This document shows, piece after piece, positions 36,167 through 44,338 of a stretch of 64,000 nt of DNA. How positions within the stretch are numbered: position 1 is the first letter of the stretch; each line of letters begins with the position of its first letter. The translations under genes and the position numbers were made by a program. This DNA is from Octadecabacter ascidiaceicola (lineage in GTDB: Bacteria; Pseudomonadota; Alphaproteobacteria; Rhodobacterales; Rhodobacteraceae). The stretch lies in assembly GCF_900185015.1 (NCBI RefSeq), contig NZ_FXYD01000004.1, positions 394,490 to 458,489 on the forward strand. Reading direction: 5' to 3'. The notes beneath the pieces were generated by a model. That model saw only the letters and a list, made by a program, of their open reading frames with translations, was not told where the DNA came from and did not search any database.

Positions 36167-36751
36167 CTAGGTTTTACGGGTCATCGTCGTAGCGCTGTTA
36201 AAACCGAAAAAGAACTTTAGTGGGCCAAGGTACTGGTCTTCGCCTGCTACAAACCCCCTTCGTTCATAGAGCGCGCGTGCCCGCGGGTTGGTGTCAATTA
36301 CGTCTAGGCGTACTTCCTTGAATCCTCGCGCGCGTGCCTCGTCGGTTATGGCATCCAGCAATGCAGTTCCAACACCCAACCCGCGTGCGTTGTCGCGTAC
36401 GAATATCCCGTCCATCAGAAATCGTTCGTTTTCTGTGTCGCGTTCTAACAGCGCCAATAACCCGACACGCCACGTACTTCCGATCCATCCATAGTGACGG
36501 GCAAGGTCACGCCATGTTCCCCCAACAAGTGCACCTTTGATAGTTTTGAACCCTGCGACCCCCAGCAAAACACCAGCCTCGTCGCGTGCGCATAAGGCAT
36601 GTGTCGGGTCGAGAACGCTTTCGAAAAAGGCTGTCGCACGGTGGGTTGGGCCCATAACACGACCCAGTTTTTGGCCGAAGGCTTCCCAATACATAGAAGC
36701 GATCTGCGCCCGTTCGTCTTGCTTGAAGCCTTTTGAAACTGTCACAGCCAT
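36167..36751 (-). CDS. GNAT family N-acetyltransferase
   Basis: A 194-residue acetyltransferase. The acetyl-CoA loop is seen in FVRDNARGLGVGTALLDAI, followed by EVRLDVIDTNPRARALYERRGF, the usual C-terminal half of the GNAT fold. The first 10 bases overlap the end of mobA, so it is translated with it. The acceptor substrate is unknown. Confidence 0.88.
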   Translation of the reverse strand: MAVTVSKGFKQDERAQIASMYWEAFGQKLGRVMGPTHRATAFFESVLDPTHALCARDEAGVLLGVAGFKTIKGALVGGTWRDLARHYGWIGSTWRVGLLALLERDTENERFLMDGIFVRDNARGLGVGTALLDAITDEARARGFKEVRLDVIDTNPRARALYERRGFVAGEDQYLGPLKFFFGFNSATTMTRKT

Positions 36752-37326
36752 TGTTCAGCAGCCATTAAGTTTTCTTTTGTGTTGATGTTGAAAAACGACG
36801 GGGGCGTCGTTTCGGGAAAATGTGCAGTTGCGGCGCCTTGGGCTTCGGTGAACATGCGCACCTTGCGGTGTCCTTCGGTTAAAAACGCTGCAAGTGGCTC
36901 CCGCAATGACACGGGCCAAATCCCAAACGTCCCATGAAGCCCATCTTCTGTCGCCGCGATCGCATAGCCCTCTGGGTGCGATAAGCCCGCCATAAGTAAT
37001 TGGGGAACTAGGTCGCAAGGAAAAAATGGGGTATCCACGGCGACACTCACGATATGCGTGGCGCCATTTTCGTTTGCCCAATCGAGGCCAGCCAATACCC
37101 CCGCAAGCGGGCCAAGTCGTTCAGTTGTTGCATCCGCGATAACAGGAAGCTTTGAATCAAGGGGTTCATTGGCGTTTACCACAATGCGAGCGACCTGCGG
37201 TTCTAAACGATCAACCACACGCGAAAGCAGCGTAGCGCCACCCAGCGAGAGGCCAGATTTCAGGGCACCACCCATTCGAGTGCCAAGGCCGCCTGCAAGA
37301 ATTAGGCCAAGTGGTTCGCGCATCAT
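36742..37326 (-). CDS. mobA: Molybdenum cofactor guanylyltransferase
   Basis: A 194-residue nucleotidyltransferase that attaches GMP to molybdopterin. It has the N-terminal LAGGLGTRMGG motif with the following Lys (ALKSGLSLGG), and VDTPFFPCDL for the metal-binding Asp. The ATG at 37326 follows AAGG by six bases; in-frame starts at 37344 and 37323 are alternatives. moaD, moaE and moaB also occur in the window, but not in one operon. Confidence 0.9.
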   Translation of the reverse strand: MMREPLGLILAGGLGTRMGGALKSGLSLGGATLLSRVVDRLEPQVARIVVNANEPLDSKLPVIADATTERLGPLAGVLAGLDWANENGATHIVSVAVDTPFFPCDLVPQLLMAGLSHPEGYAIAATEDGLHGTFGIWPVSLREPLAAFLTEGHRKVRMFTEAQGAATAHFPETTPPSFFNINTKENLMAAEQWL

Positions 37327-37393
37327 TGAACGCCTTATTGTCAATTGGTTGTGCCAGAGCTATGGCGGTTGTAGCGAAATGTAAGGCAGCTTG

Positions 37394-38107
37394 ATGACCG
37401 ACGCACCCCAGAAATCATACTATTGGATTGGCTTTCGCGAAGGGCTGCCGTTCCTGTTGGTCGTGGTCCCATTCGGGCTGCTGTTTGGCGTGGTTGCAAC
37501 CGAAGCGGGTTTCACGGGCGTTCAAACGATGGCTTTCTCGTCCGTTGTTTTCGCAGGTGCCGCGCAGTTCGCAGCGCTACATCTAATGGCCGAAGACGCG
37601 CCCTTCTTGATCATCGTCGCGACAGCCTTGGCGGTGAACCTGCGAATGGCGATGTATTCGGCGTCTCTGTCAGTATGGCTGGGCAAAGCGCCGCTGTGGA
37701 AACGCGCGCTCATTGCTTATGTAAACGTTGATCAAAGCTACGCGGTGTCGATCAACCGCTTTGAAGACGAACCACATTTGACACTGTCCCAACGCATCAG
37801 GTTCTTTTTTGGTGCCGTTACACCCGTATGCCCTATGTGGATCGTCGCAACGGGGCTGGGGATTTGGCTCGGTGATACAATCCCTGACTGGATGGCACTG
37901 GATTTCGCGGTGCCGATTTGCTTCCTCGCCATTATCGCCCCAATGATGCGGACATTGGCGCATATGATTGCAGCCGTTATTTCCATCGTCTTGGCGCTGG
38001 TCCTTTCTGGTCTGCCATATAACCTTGGCCTGCTCGTCGCGGCTGTCGTCGCCATGATCGTTGGCGCACAAGTCGAAGTCATGATGAACCGGAGGGCAAC
38101 GACATGA
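37394..38107 (+). CDS. azlC: AzlC family branched-chain amino acid exporter, large subunit
   Basis: A 237-residue membrane protein with about seven segments and the AzlC core (PFGLLFGVVATEAGF, FAGAAQFAALHLM, VNLRMAMYSASL). With AzlD it exports branched-chain amino acids or their analogues. The ATG at 37394 is preferred over an adjacent TTG. It overlaps azlD by 4 bases and is divergent from mobA. Confidence 0.92.
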   Translation: MTDAPQKSYYWIGFREGLPFLLVVVPFGLLFGVVATEAGFTGVQTMAFSSVVFAGAAQFAALHLMAEDAPFLIIVATALAVNLRMAMYSASLSVWLGKAPLWKRALIAYVNVDQSYAVSINRFEDEPHLTLSQRIRFFFGAVTPVCPMWIVATGLGIWLGDTIPDWMALDFAVPICFLAIIAPMMRTLAHMIAAVISIVLALVLSGLPYNLGLLVAAVVAMIVGAQVEVMMNRRATT

Positions 38108-38433
38108 GCGCGGGTTATATCTGGACGATCATCATCGTGCTTGGCATCGGCACTTATCTGATCCGCTTTTCGTTCTTGGGGCTGATTGGCGGCAAAGACC
38201 TTCCCGAATGGGCGTTGCGTCATTTGCGCTACACCGCAGTCGCGGTTTTACCGGGCCTTGTTGCGCCATTGGTACTCTGGCCCGCTGCAAACGGCGGCGA
38301 AGTTGAACCCGCCCGTCTAAGCGCCGCCTTGGTCACATTTGCCGTGGGTCTACTCACGCGCAATGTTATCGCCGCCATCACGCTTGGCGGGGCAACGTTG
38401 TTTGGCATGATCTGGTTGTTGGGCGCTTACTGA
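38104..38433 (+). CDS. azlD: AzlD family branched-chain amino acid exporter, small subunit
   Basis: A 109-residue membrane protein with four hydrophobic segments, including TYLIRFSFLGLIGG and RYTAVAVLPGLVAPLVLW, typical of AzlD. It is coupled to azlC. The final 7 bases overlap the end of the convergent lipoprotein gene. Confidence 0.92.
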   Translation: MSAGYIWTIIIVLGIGTYLIRFSFLGLIGGKDLPEWALRHLRYTAVAVLPGLVAPLVLWPAANGGEVEPARLSAALVTFAVGLLTRNVIAAITLGGATLFGMIWLLGAY

Positions 38434-39050
38434 GTAGCGCTTAGCTCGCGGTCGATTTCAGCTGCGGCAATGCTTTTGTCATCGCTGTCAGTCTCACGAT
38501 ACTCGCGGCTACGCACACCTGGAATCCGAGCAAAATCATCCGAGAGATTACCAGGGAAGAACGTACGACGAAGGCTAGAAAAACCAGGCAAGCTGGCCAG
38601 CATCGCGGATGTGTGCGTCGTGCAAGCGGCTTTGGGCGTCGGTCCGTTGGCAATGGCGCGTTGCATAGCCATTTCAGCGACCTCTGGCGAAACGTCGACC
38701 TCTTGAACAAGGGTATAATACGTCTCACGCGAGTGGTAGGACAGGTATAGTTGGTAGATTTGCGGGTTGATGCCGAAGTGCACATCGTTGCGTTCTGGGA
38801 TAGAGGAATGACCAAACGTTCCCGCCGGGTCCCAGAGCACACGCTGGCTGGCGTTGATAAGCAATCCCGTGTGAGCCCCGTTATCTGATCCAACATTTTT
38901 CATGGTGAGAAGTGTCAGCGACTTCGGGCCAGGTTCTACATAAACCACGCGGTCAATCGCGGCCTGTGGCGCGATAACTTCTTCACGCGTTACAGTTCCG
39001 CAGGCCGCAAGGCCAAGCGGTGCAGACAGCATAAATGCACGGCGTTTCAT
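38427..39050 (-). CDS. Hypothetical lipoprotein, possible permuted NlpC/P60-like fold
   Basis: A 207-residue protein with a lipobox LAAC (Cys17) after a short signal peptide. The centre reads GAHTGLLINASQRVLWDPAGTFGH (start and end shown by His60 and His81; Asp74 between), then AACTTHTSAMLASLPGF with Cys143. A His before a Cys separated by about 80 residues is the order seen in circularly permuted papain-like (YiiX/DUF830-like) hydrolases. I infer this from order only; it may not be an enzyme. It lies downstream of the coxIV gene by 7 bases. Confidence 0.72.
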   Translation of the reverse strand: MKRRAFMLSAPLGLAACGTVTREEVIAPQAAIDRVVYVEPGPKSLTLLTMKNVGSDNGAHTGLLINASQRVLWDPAGTFGHSSIPERNDVHFGINPQIYQLYLSYHSRETYYTLVQEVDVSPEVAEMAMQRAIANGPTPKAACTTHTSAMLASLPGFSSLRRTFFPGNLSDDFARIPGVRSREYRETDSDDKSIAAAEIDRELSATQ

Positions 39051-39057
39051 GCGTAGA

Positions 39058-39192
39058 TTAACCGTTTACCAAAGCAATAAAGATCAGAAGCAAGATGCTG
39101 ATAATCGCACCCTTCGTGACCATGCTCATGAAACCATCAAATGTTTTTTCCTGAACTGAGATGTCCATTTCGCCGTGCTTATGTTCAGCCAT
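39058..39192 (-). CDS. aa3-type cytochrome c oxidase subunit IV
   Basis: A 44-residue protein starting MAEHKHGEMDISVQEKTFDG with one C-terminal membrane helix and ending ALVNG. This is the short subunit IV of alphaproteobacterial aa3 oxidase. It is too short for many gene callers. The other oxidase genes are not in the window. Confidence 0.92.
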   Translation of the reverse strand: MAEHKHGEMDISVQEKTFDGFMSMVTKGAIISILLLIFIALVNG

Positions 39193-39263
39193 GTCTTGTT
39201 CCTTTGTATTCTTTGATCTCGATCTAGACGATTCAGGGGGCGTTGTCAGCCCCGCTTATCCCG

Positions 39264-39716
39264 TCAGGACGTCGCATCTTCCGCTTCCAGTTCCGCAGCA
39301 AGCCTGAACCCGATCCGTTCAGGTTCGTCGGCTTCAACCTGTTTTGGCAAAGCGCGCAGCATAACCGACAATTGGCTGACATGCTGGATCAGCTGTGTTT
39401 TGGTGCCAGACGGGTCGGCGCCGTAGAATGTAATAATATCAGGGTCATAGTAGCCCATGCCCTCGATTTTGATGACGCCTGAACTGTCGCCAGCAAAGCC
39501 CATTGCAACTTCGTGTTCGTTGTCGAGCTGTTTTTCAAAGTTCTGGATGTACAAAATCAACCGCTCATAGGCCCAACGTGCGGGACTCTTGGGGTCCGTT
39601 CCTTTTATCGCACTAGCGTCTGGCGCGCATTTATTTGGGTCCGTGTGGACCTCGCGAAGCTGCGGCAGGGCATCCAATTCCAGTGCTTCTGCAGAAGTGT
39701 CTATTTGGTCATCCAT
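39264..39716 (-). CDS. DUF6173-like family protein
   Basis: A 150-residue soluble protein with a conserved centre (KSPARWAYERLILYIQNFEK, GFAGDSSGVIKIEGMGYYDP, FYGADPSGTKTQLIQHVSQL). I associate this pattern with DUF6173, a Rhodobacterales family of unknown function, but cannot verify the number. The ATG at 39716 is chosen; upstream extension into the Lrp gene is not credible. It follows the Lrp gene by 14 bases. Confidence 0.78.
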   Translation of the reverse strand: MDDQIDTSAEALELDALPQLREVHTDPNKCAPDASAIKGTDPKSPARWAYERLILYIQNFEKQLDNEHEVAMGFAGDSSGVIKIEGMGYYDPDIITFYGADPSGTKTQLIQHVSQLSVMLRALPKQVEADEPERIGFRLAAELEAEDATS

Positions 39717-39730
39717 GAATGTCTTCTCGG

Positions 39731-40192
39731 CTAAAGGGGCAGGGCGGTTGTGTCTTTGATGTCTTCCATAACGAAACTTGCCGAAATATCCGAAACAGAA
39801 ATTCGTGATGTCAGACGTTTGTAAAAGGTATCGTAGGCTGCAACATCTGCAAGGCGAACCGATAATACGTAATCCAAGTCCCCCGTCATACGCTGGGCAG
39901 TGGTAATTTCCGGCAACGCAGCAACTGCAACGGCAAAATCCTTTCGCCATGCATCCGAGTGGTGATCGGTGCGGATCAAAACCAACACCGTAAGCGGACA
40001 GCCGAGTTTAATCGGGTCAAGCAATGCCACCCGCGCACGAATTACGCCGCTCGCTTCCATTGCCTTTATGCGCCGCCAACAGGCGTTGCGCGATAGAGCG
40101 ACTTTCTCAGAAATCGCATCAACGGATTCTGTTGCATCGTTTTGCAGAATGTCGAGTATTCTGTGGTCAATTGTGTCCAGTTGGTGGTTCAT
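39731..40192 (-). CDS. Lrp/AsnC family transcriptional regulator
   Basis: A 153-residue regulator. The N-terminal winged helix (LDTIDHRILDILQNDATESV, then VALSRNACWRRIKAMEASGV) binds DNA. The C-terminal RAM domain (VLVLIRTDHH, MTGDLDYVLSVRLADVAAYD) binds amino acids. A perfect palindrome directly before its start codon suggests autoregulation. The effector cannot be predicted. Confidence 0.93.
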   Translation of the reverse strand: MNHQLDTIDHRILDILQNDATESVDAISEKVALSRNACWRRIKAMEASGVIRARVALLDPIKLGCPLTVLVLIRTDHHSDAWRKDFAVAVAALPEITTAQRMTGDLDYVLSVRLADVAAYDTFYKRLTSRISVSDISASFVMEDIKDTTALPL

Positions 40193-40193
40193 G

Positions 40194-40210
40194 TTGGGAT
40201 ACTATCCCAA
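40194..40210. promoter_or_regulatory. Palindrome at the Lrp gene start, probable autoregulatory operator
   Basis: TTGGGAT and ATCCCAA form perfect 7-bp arms around ACT, one base upstream of the Lrp ATG. A third TTGGGA half-site lies near 40236-40241, before the small membrane gene on the other strand. Lrp-family proteins often bind such sites in their own promoters; overlap with the ribosome-binding region would give tight repression. Confidence 0.6.
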
Positions 40211-40296
40211 TTTTAGGCATAGAAGCTAGGAATTTTGGGACGTTTTTCGCGTGATCTCGAAATAGTTTTGTGAAAATCACCAACAGGAACCCGAAT

Positions 40297-40536
40297 ATGT
40301 CAGATTCTACGAACACAAACCGCCCTTCCAGCCTAATCGATCGTTGGTTTTTGGCGCACCCCGCAACGGTTAATGAGACATATTTCCAGCACATGCGTTT
40401 TGCGTTTGGGTTTGCATTCTGGCTTATCACGGCTGGCCTTGCGGCTGTGATCCACGCGGTTTTTCCTGCTCTATGCGAGACAACAGCCAGCCGAATCTTG
40501 CGCAAATTGACCGATCGCATCGACGCGCGTCACTGA
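40297..40536 (+). CDS. DUF6356-like small membrane protein
   Basis: A 79-residue protein with the pattern LAHPATVNETYFQHMRFAFG followed by one membrane helix (about residues 36-57). I associate this with DUF6356, a small alphaproteobacterial family without known role. The ATG at 40297 has AGGA upstream; an earlier start at 40270 is possible. One base separates its stop from the amidotransferase start. Confidence 0.78.
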   Translation: MSDSTNTNRPSSLIDRWFLAHPATVNETYFQHMRFAFGFAFWLITAGLAAVIHAVFPALCETTASRILRKLTDRIDARH

Positions 40537-40537
40537 T

Positions 40538-41278
40538 ATGTGCCGGATTGCTGCCTATTCCGGGCCATCTATTCCGCTGGAAAACATTGTCGTGCGCCCC
40601 AAACATTCGTTGCTGGAACAAAGTCAGCACGCGAGTGAGGCGAAGTTGGCTGTAAATGGCGACGGGTTCGGCATCGCGTGGTACGATCAGGACGAAGCAC
40701 CAGGCCTTTATCGCGACGTGTTACCTGCCTGGGCTGATGGCAACCTGACGAGCCTGTGTCGCATGGTCCGATCACGTCTGTTTATTGCCCATGTGCGTGC
40801 CGGCACGGTCGGTGAAACAAGCCGCCAAAATTGCCATCCGTTCAGCTATGGCCGTTGGTCATTTTGCCACAATGGGCAGGTGCCGCATTTTCCAACGATC
40901 CGGCGTCGCCTTGAGGCAGCTTTACCCGATCATCTTTACAACGCGCGTGGAGGGTCAACTGATAGCGAGATGATTTTCCTGACCTTGCTGGCAAATGGTT
41001 TGGCGAACGACCCAGATACGGCGATGGCGGCGACACTGGAACAGATTGGCGCTGGGCGCGATCCGGTTAAGTTGACCTGCGTATTTTCGGATGGTCAAAC
41101 GCTGTTTGGGTTTCGCCATGCATCTAAAGGAAACGCGCCGACACTTTATGCATCAGATACCTTGGACAATGGCGGATTGGCCTTTGCATCTGAGCCATTG
41201 GATGGCGGGGCATGGGACGCTGTGCCCCAGGGCGAAATCGTGGAATTGGCTGGGCTTAAGTCCTGTCAAGCAGCCTGA
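40538..41278 (+). CDS. Class II glutamine amidotransferase (YafJ-like)
   Basis: A 246-residue Ntn hydrolase with Cys2 as nucleophile (MCRIAAYSG). NGDGFGIAWY, FIAHVRAGT, NCHPFSYGRWSFCHNG and GSTDSEMIF are the family's glutaminase motifs. No synthetase domain is attached. EgtC-type and YafJ-type proteins share these marks; without egt genes nearby, YafJ-like is the safer call. Its end overlaps the convergent MBL gene by 13 bases. Confidence 0.9.
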   Translation: MCRIAAYSGPSIPLENIVVRPKHSLLEQSQHASEAKLAVNGDGFGIAWYDQDEAPGLYRDVLPAWADGNLTSLCRMVRSRLFIAHVRAGTVGETSRQNCHPFSYGRWSFCHNGQVPHFPTIRRRLEAALPDHLYNARGGSTDSEMIFLTLLANGLANDPDTAMAATLEQIGAGRDPVKLTCVFSDGQTLFGFRHASKGNAPTLYASDTLDNGGLAFASEPLDGGAWDAVPQGEIVELAGLKSCQAA

Positions 41279-42294
41279 AACCAGTAGGCTTCGTCGCGCA
41301 ACTCACGCGTGGCTCGGCCGGTTTGGTGCAGGTGGTTCAGGTGGGCCAGTGCCTCGACCAAAGCTAACCCATAAACACCTTCGCTGATTTCACGCTTGAA
41401 CAATGGTGCAAAGCAATCGCCAGCGCGTTTGGGTTCAGCGATATGCGCCGCTAGGCGTTTCAGCCCGCCATGATGGTTGTCGATAAGCTGCTTCATGCGT
41501 TTGGGCAGCCCGGTGAAGGGTAGCTTATGCCCGCCCAGCACCAGATGGTCTTCTCGCGCGAACTGCGCAAGACGTTCGCATGCTTCCAACCATTCCGCCA
41601 ACGGATCAGCGTCTGGTTCGGTTGGGTAAACACCGATGTTTGGGCTGATAGAAGGCAACAATTGATCGCCACCGATCACCAAATTATCGTCACGGCTCCA
41701 GAAGGTTGCATGTTCCGGCGCGTGGCCGTTCCCCATGCGAATGTCCCATGTGCGCCCGCCCATCTGGATCGTGCCACCCTCTTGCAGGCGGGTGAAACCA
41801 AGCGGCAAAGGATGGACGCAATCGGCAAAATTAAACGGACGGTCCTCGCGGCGTTTCGCGAGCATTTCAGGGTCCATACCAGCTCGTTGATAGAACTTGA
41901 TCGACTGCGACGGGTATGCGGGCTGTTCATCCAACGTCAGCATTCGCGCCATCAGCCAACCAGTGCGCGGCATTGCCAGTTCTGCACCCGCCTCTTGGAA
42001 CCATCCCGCCAAACCGATATGATCGGGGTGGTGATGGGTGCCAATAATGCGATTCACGCGCTTACCCGCCAGTGGCCCCGCCAACAGTGTTTCCCAAATT
42101 GCACGGGTCTTGCGGGAGTCAAAGCCCGTGTCGATAATTGTCCAACCGTCCCCGTCGTCCAGCGCATAGACGTTCACATGGTCCAACGCCATCGGCAGCG
42201 GCAGGCGCATCCACAATACACCATCAGCAATGACCGTGGCCTCGCCATGTTCAGGCGGTTCTGGCCAAGGGTAGTGAATTTTTCCATCAGCCAT
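41266..42294 (-). CDS. MBL-fold metallo-hydrolase with C-terminal winged-helix
   Basis: A 342-residue beta-lactamase-fold hydrolase with metal motif THHHPDH (residues 86-92), IIDTGFD upstream and a distal GHAPEHATF and GGHKLPF. The C-terminal ~80 residues resemble the winged-helix seen in this subgroup. The ATG at 42294 is preferred over a GTG at 42330 because it overlaps the preceding gene by only 8 bases. It is the third gene of an operon with the acyl-CoA dehydrogenase, so a thioester or ester substrate is plausible. Confidence 0.87.
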   Translation of the reverse strand: MADGKIHYPWPEPPEHGEATVIADGVLWMRLPLPMALDHVNVYALDDGDGWTIIDTGFDSRKTRAIWETLLAGPLAGKRVNRIIGTHHHPDHIGLAGWFQEAGAELAMPRTGWLMARMLTLDEQPAYPSQSIKFYQRAGMDPEMLAKRREDRPFNFADCVHPLPLGFTRLQEGGTIQMGGRTWDIRMGNGHAPEHATFWSRDDNLVIGGDQLLPSISPNIGVYPTEPDADPLAEWLEACERLAQFAREDHLVLGGHKLPFTGLPKRMKQLIDNHHGGLKRLAAHIAEPKRAGDCFAPLFKREISEGVYGLALVEALAHLNHLHQTGRATRELRDEAYWFQAA

Positions 42295-42517
42295 TTCGCG
42301 GGTGATCCTTCGCAAGTCGCTCGTTTCCACGGCGGTAGTTCCCAGTTAGTCGAGCCATACTGTCCTGCGCGTCAGAAGGCGATGCTTCGTTCATGTCTTC
42401 CATGAATTCCGCAGCAGTGTCACCGCGCAGCGTCGTTGCGACGCGCCTATGGTGCGAGATCACAACATCGCCGTTTTTCCGGTACTTATATGAAAAGCCG
42501 GAAGGCGCCCCGCTCAT
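42287..42517 (-). CDS. 76-residue hypothetical protein
   Basis: A small basic protein (MSGAPSGFSYKYRKNGDVVI, then ISHHRRVATTLRGDTAAEFM) with no membrane segment. It overlaps the acyl-CoA dehydrogenase stop by 4 bases and the MBL start by 8, so it is certainly part of that operon and very likely translated. I know no function. Confidence 0.8.
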   Translation of the reverse strand: MSGAPSGFSYKYRKNGDVVISHHRRVATTLRGDTAAEFMEDMNEASPSDAQDSMARLTGNYRRGNERLAKDHPRNG

Positions 42518-44214
42518 GACGCGAGATCATCAATCGTGACCGCCATAAGGTCATCCGCGCCTTCGCGAACATGCGCCAAAAGCCCGATGTGTTCAGGCAA
42601 GGTGCGTTTGATATAAAAAGTCGCCAAACGTTTGCGTGCGCCATCATCGCTTAGGGCCGCCGCAAGATGATAGTGCCCGCCAAGAACACGCGCAAAGGCG
42701 CGAAGGTATGGCACAGCCCCCGCAAAGCGGTCGTTCAAATCTTGGGACACCAACCACTCGGTTGTTTCGCGCAATGTTTCGGCCGCCAGCCACACGGGTT
42801 CAGCCAAGTCAGGCAAAGTCGCCTTGCCCGCTTCGGCAGCAGCCTCGATTTCATCGAGGAGTGCAAAGGCGGCATCGCCGTTGTCCATCATTTTACGGGC
42901 CACAAGGTCCATCGCCTGGATGCCATTCGTACCTTCGTAAATCGTGGTGACGCGAACATCGCGGGCGTATTGGGCGGCACCAGTTTCCTCAATAAATCCC
43001 ATACCGCCGTGGGTCTGAATGCCAGTCGCGGCGACTTCGACACCAATGTCAGTTCCAAAGGCTTTGGAAATCGGTGTCAGCAAGGCAGCGCGCGCATCCC
43101 ACGCATCGTCACCCGTCGCAGTTGCCATATCAATTGCCACCGCATTCGCGAGGGAAATTGCCCGCGCAGCGAAAACGTCAGCCTTCATGGAAGCGAGCAT
43201 CCTGCGCACATCCGCGTGTTCTGCAATGGTGCCTGTGCCCTTGGCTTTGCCCTGCTTTCGATCAGTCGCGTAGGTCAATGCGTGTTGATATGCAGCTTCC
43301 GCGACACCGATACCTTGGGTCGCCACGCCAAGGCGTGCGTTGTTCATCATCGTAAACATCGCTGCCAAACCCGCGTGTGGTTCGCCAACAAGCCAGCCTT
43401 TCGCGTTGCTATATTCCATTACCGCGGTTGGTGAGCCGTGCAGCCCCATCTTGTGTTCCAAGCTGACAACCCGCAGCGAGTTACGCTCGCCCAAGTTTCC
43501 ATCTTCGTCGGGAATGAACTTCGGCACCATGAACAGGCTGATCCCTTTAACGCCGTCCACCGCATCGGGCAGGCGTGCCAAGACAAGGTGGCAAACGTTT
43601 TCAGCGAAATCATTGTCGCCCCATGAGATATAGATTTTCTGGCCAGAAACAGCGTAACTGCCGTCATTGTTCGGTTCAGCCTTAGATCGCAATGCACCAA
43701 CGTCGGATCCGGCCTGCGGCTCTGTCAGGTTCATCGTACCCGTCCATTCGCCGGAAATTAGCTTGGGCAGATAAATCTCCTTAAGGGCGTCGCTCGCATG
43801 GTGTTCCAGCGCTTCGATCTGGCCCTGACACATCAGTGGATTTAGCTGTAGTGACAAGCACGCACCCGCCATCATGTCATTTACGGTGGTCGCCAAAGTG
43901 AGCGGCAACCCCATGCCGCCATTTTCAGGCGACGCGGAAATCCCAATCCAGCCACCCTCTGCAATGGCTTTAAATCCTTCTGCGAACCCCGGTGAAGTCC
44001 GTACGATCCCGTTTTCCAAGACCGCAGGATGCTCATCCCCCGGTCGTTGCAAAGGCGCAAGGACCTCGTCACTTAACTTCGCGGCCTCAGTTAGGATTGC
44101 GACACACATATCTGGTGTGGCATCTGAAAAACGGTCAGTGGCAGCGACTTGGTCGAAGTCGACGACATGATCCAGCAAGAAACGAAAGTCTGAGATAGGC
44201 GAGCTATAGGGCAT
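42514..44214 (-). CDS. Acyl-CoA dehydrogenase, DmdC-like
   Basis: A 566-residue FAD enzyme. NLTEPQAGSDVGALRSKA, SGQKIYISWGDND and the C-terminal QTHGGMGFIEETGAAQYARD with TIYEGTNGIQAMDL are present, and the extended C-terminus (over 100 residues beyond the short acyl-CoA dehydrogenases) is that of the group including 3-methylmercaptopropionyl-CoA dehydrogenase (DmdC). The true substrate may be another acyl-CoA; no other dmd genes occur here. It is the first gene of a three-gene operon. Confidence 0.9.
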   Translation of the reverse strand: MPYSSPISDFRFLLDHVVDFDQVAATDRFSDATPDMCVAILTEAAKLSDEVLAPLQRPGDEHPAVLENGIVRTSPGFAEGFKAIAEGGWIGISASPENGGMGLPLTLATTVNDMMAGACLSLQLNPLMCQGQIEALEHHASDALKEIYLPKLISGEWTGTMNLTEPQAGSDVGALRSKAEPNNDGSYAVSGQKIYISWGDNDFAENVCHLVLARLPDAVDGVKGISLFMVPKFIPDEDGNLGERNSLRVVSLEHKMGLHGSPTAVMEYSNAKGWLVGEPHAGLAAMFTMMNNARLGVATQGIGVAEAAYQHALTYATDRKQGKAKGTGTIAEHADVRRMLASMKADVFAARAISLANAVAIDMATATGDDAWDARAALLTPISKAFGTDIGVEVAATGIQTHGGMGFIEETGAAQYARDVRVTTIYEGTNGIQAMDLVARKMMDNGDAAFALLDEIEAAAEAGKATLPDLAEPVWLAAETLRETTEWLVSQDLNDRFAGAVPYLRAFARVLGGHYHLAAALSDDGARKRLATFYIKRTLPEHIGLLAHVREGADDLMAVTIDDLAS

Positions 44215-44338
44215 AGGATGTCTCCGAGGGGAGGAAGTTTCAAACAGGGTGCCTTGGAATCGAAAGGGCAGCCGCGTATGTGAGTGCTAACTGAAAGGCT
44301 AGTCACATGTGCCATACCCGCAACCAAAACGCGACGTC

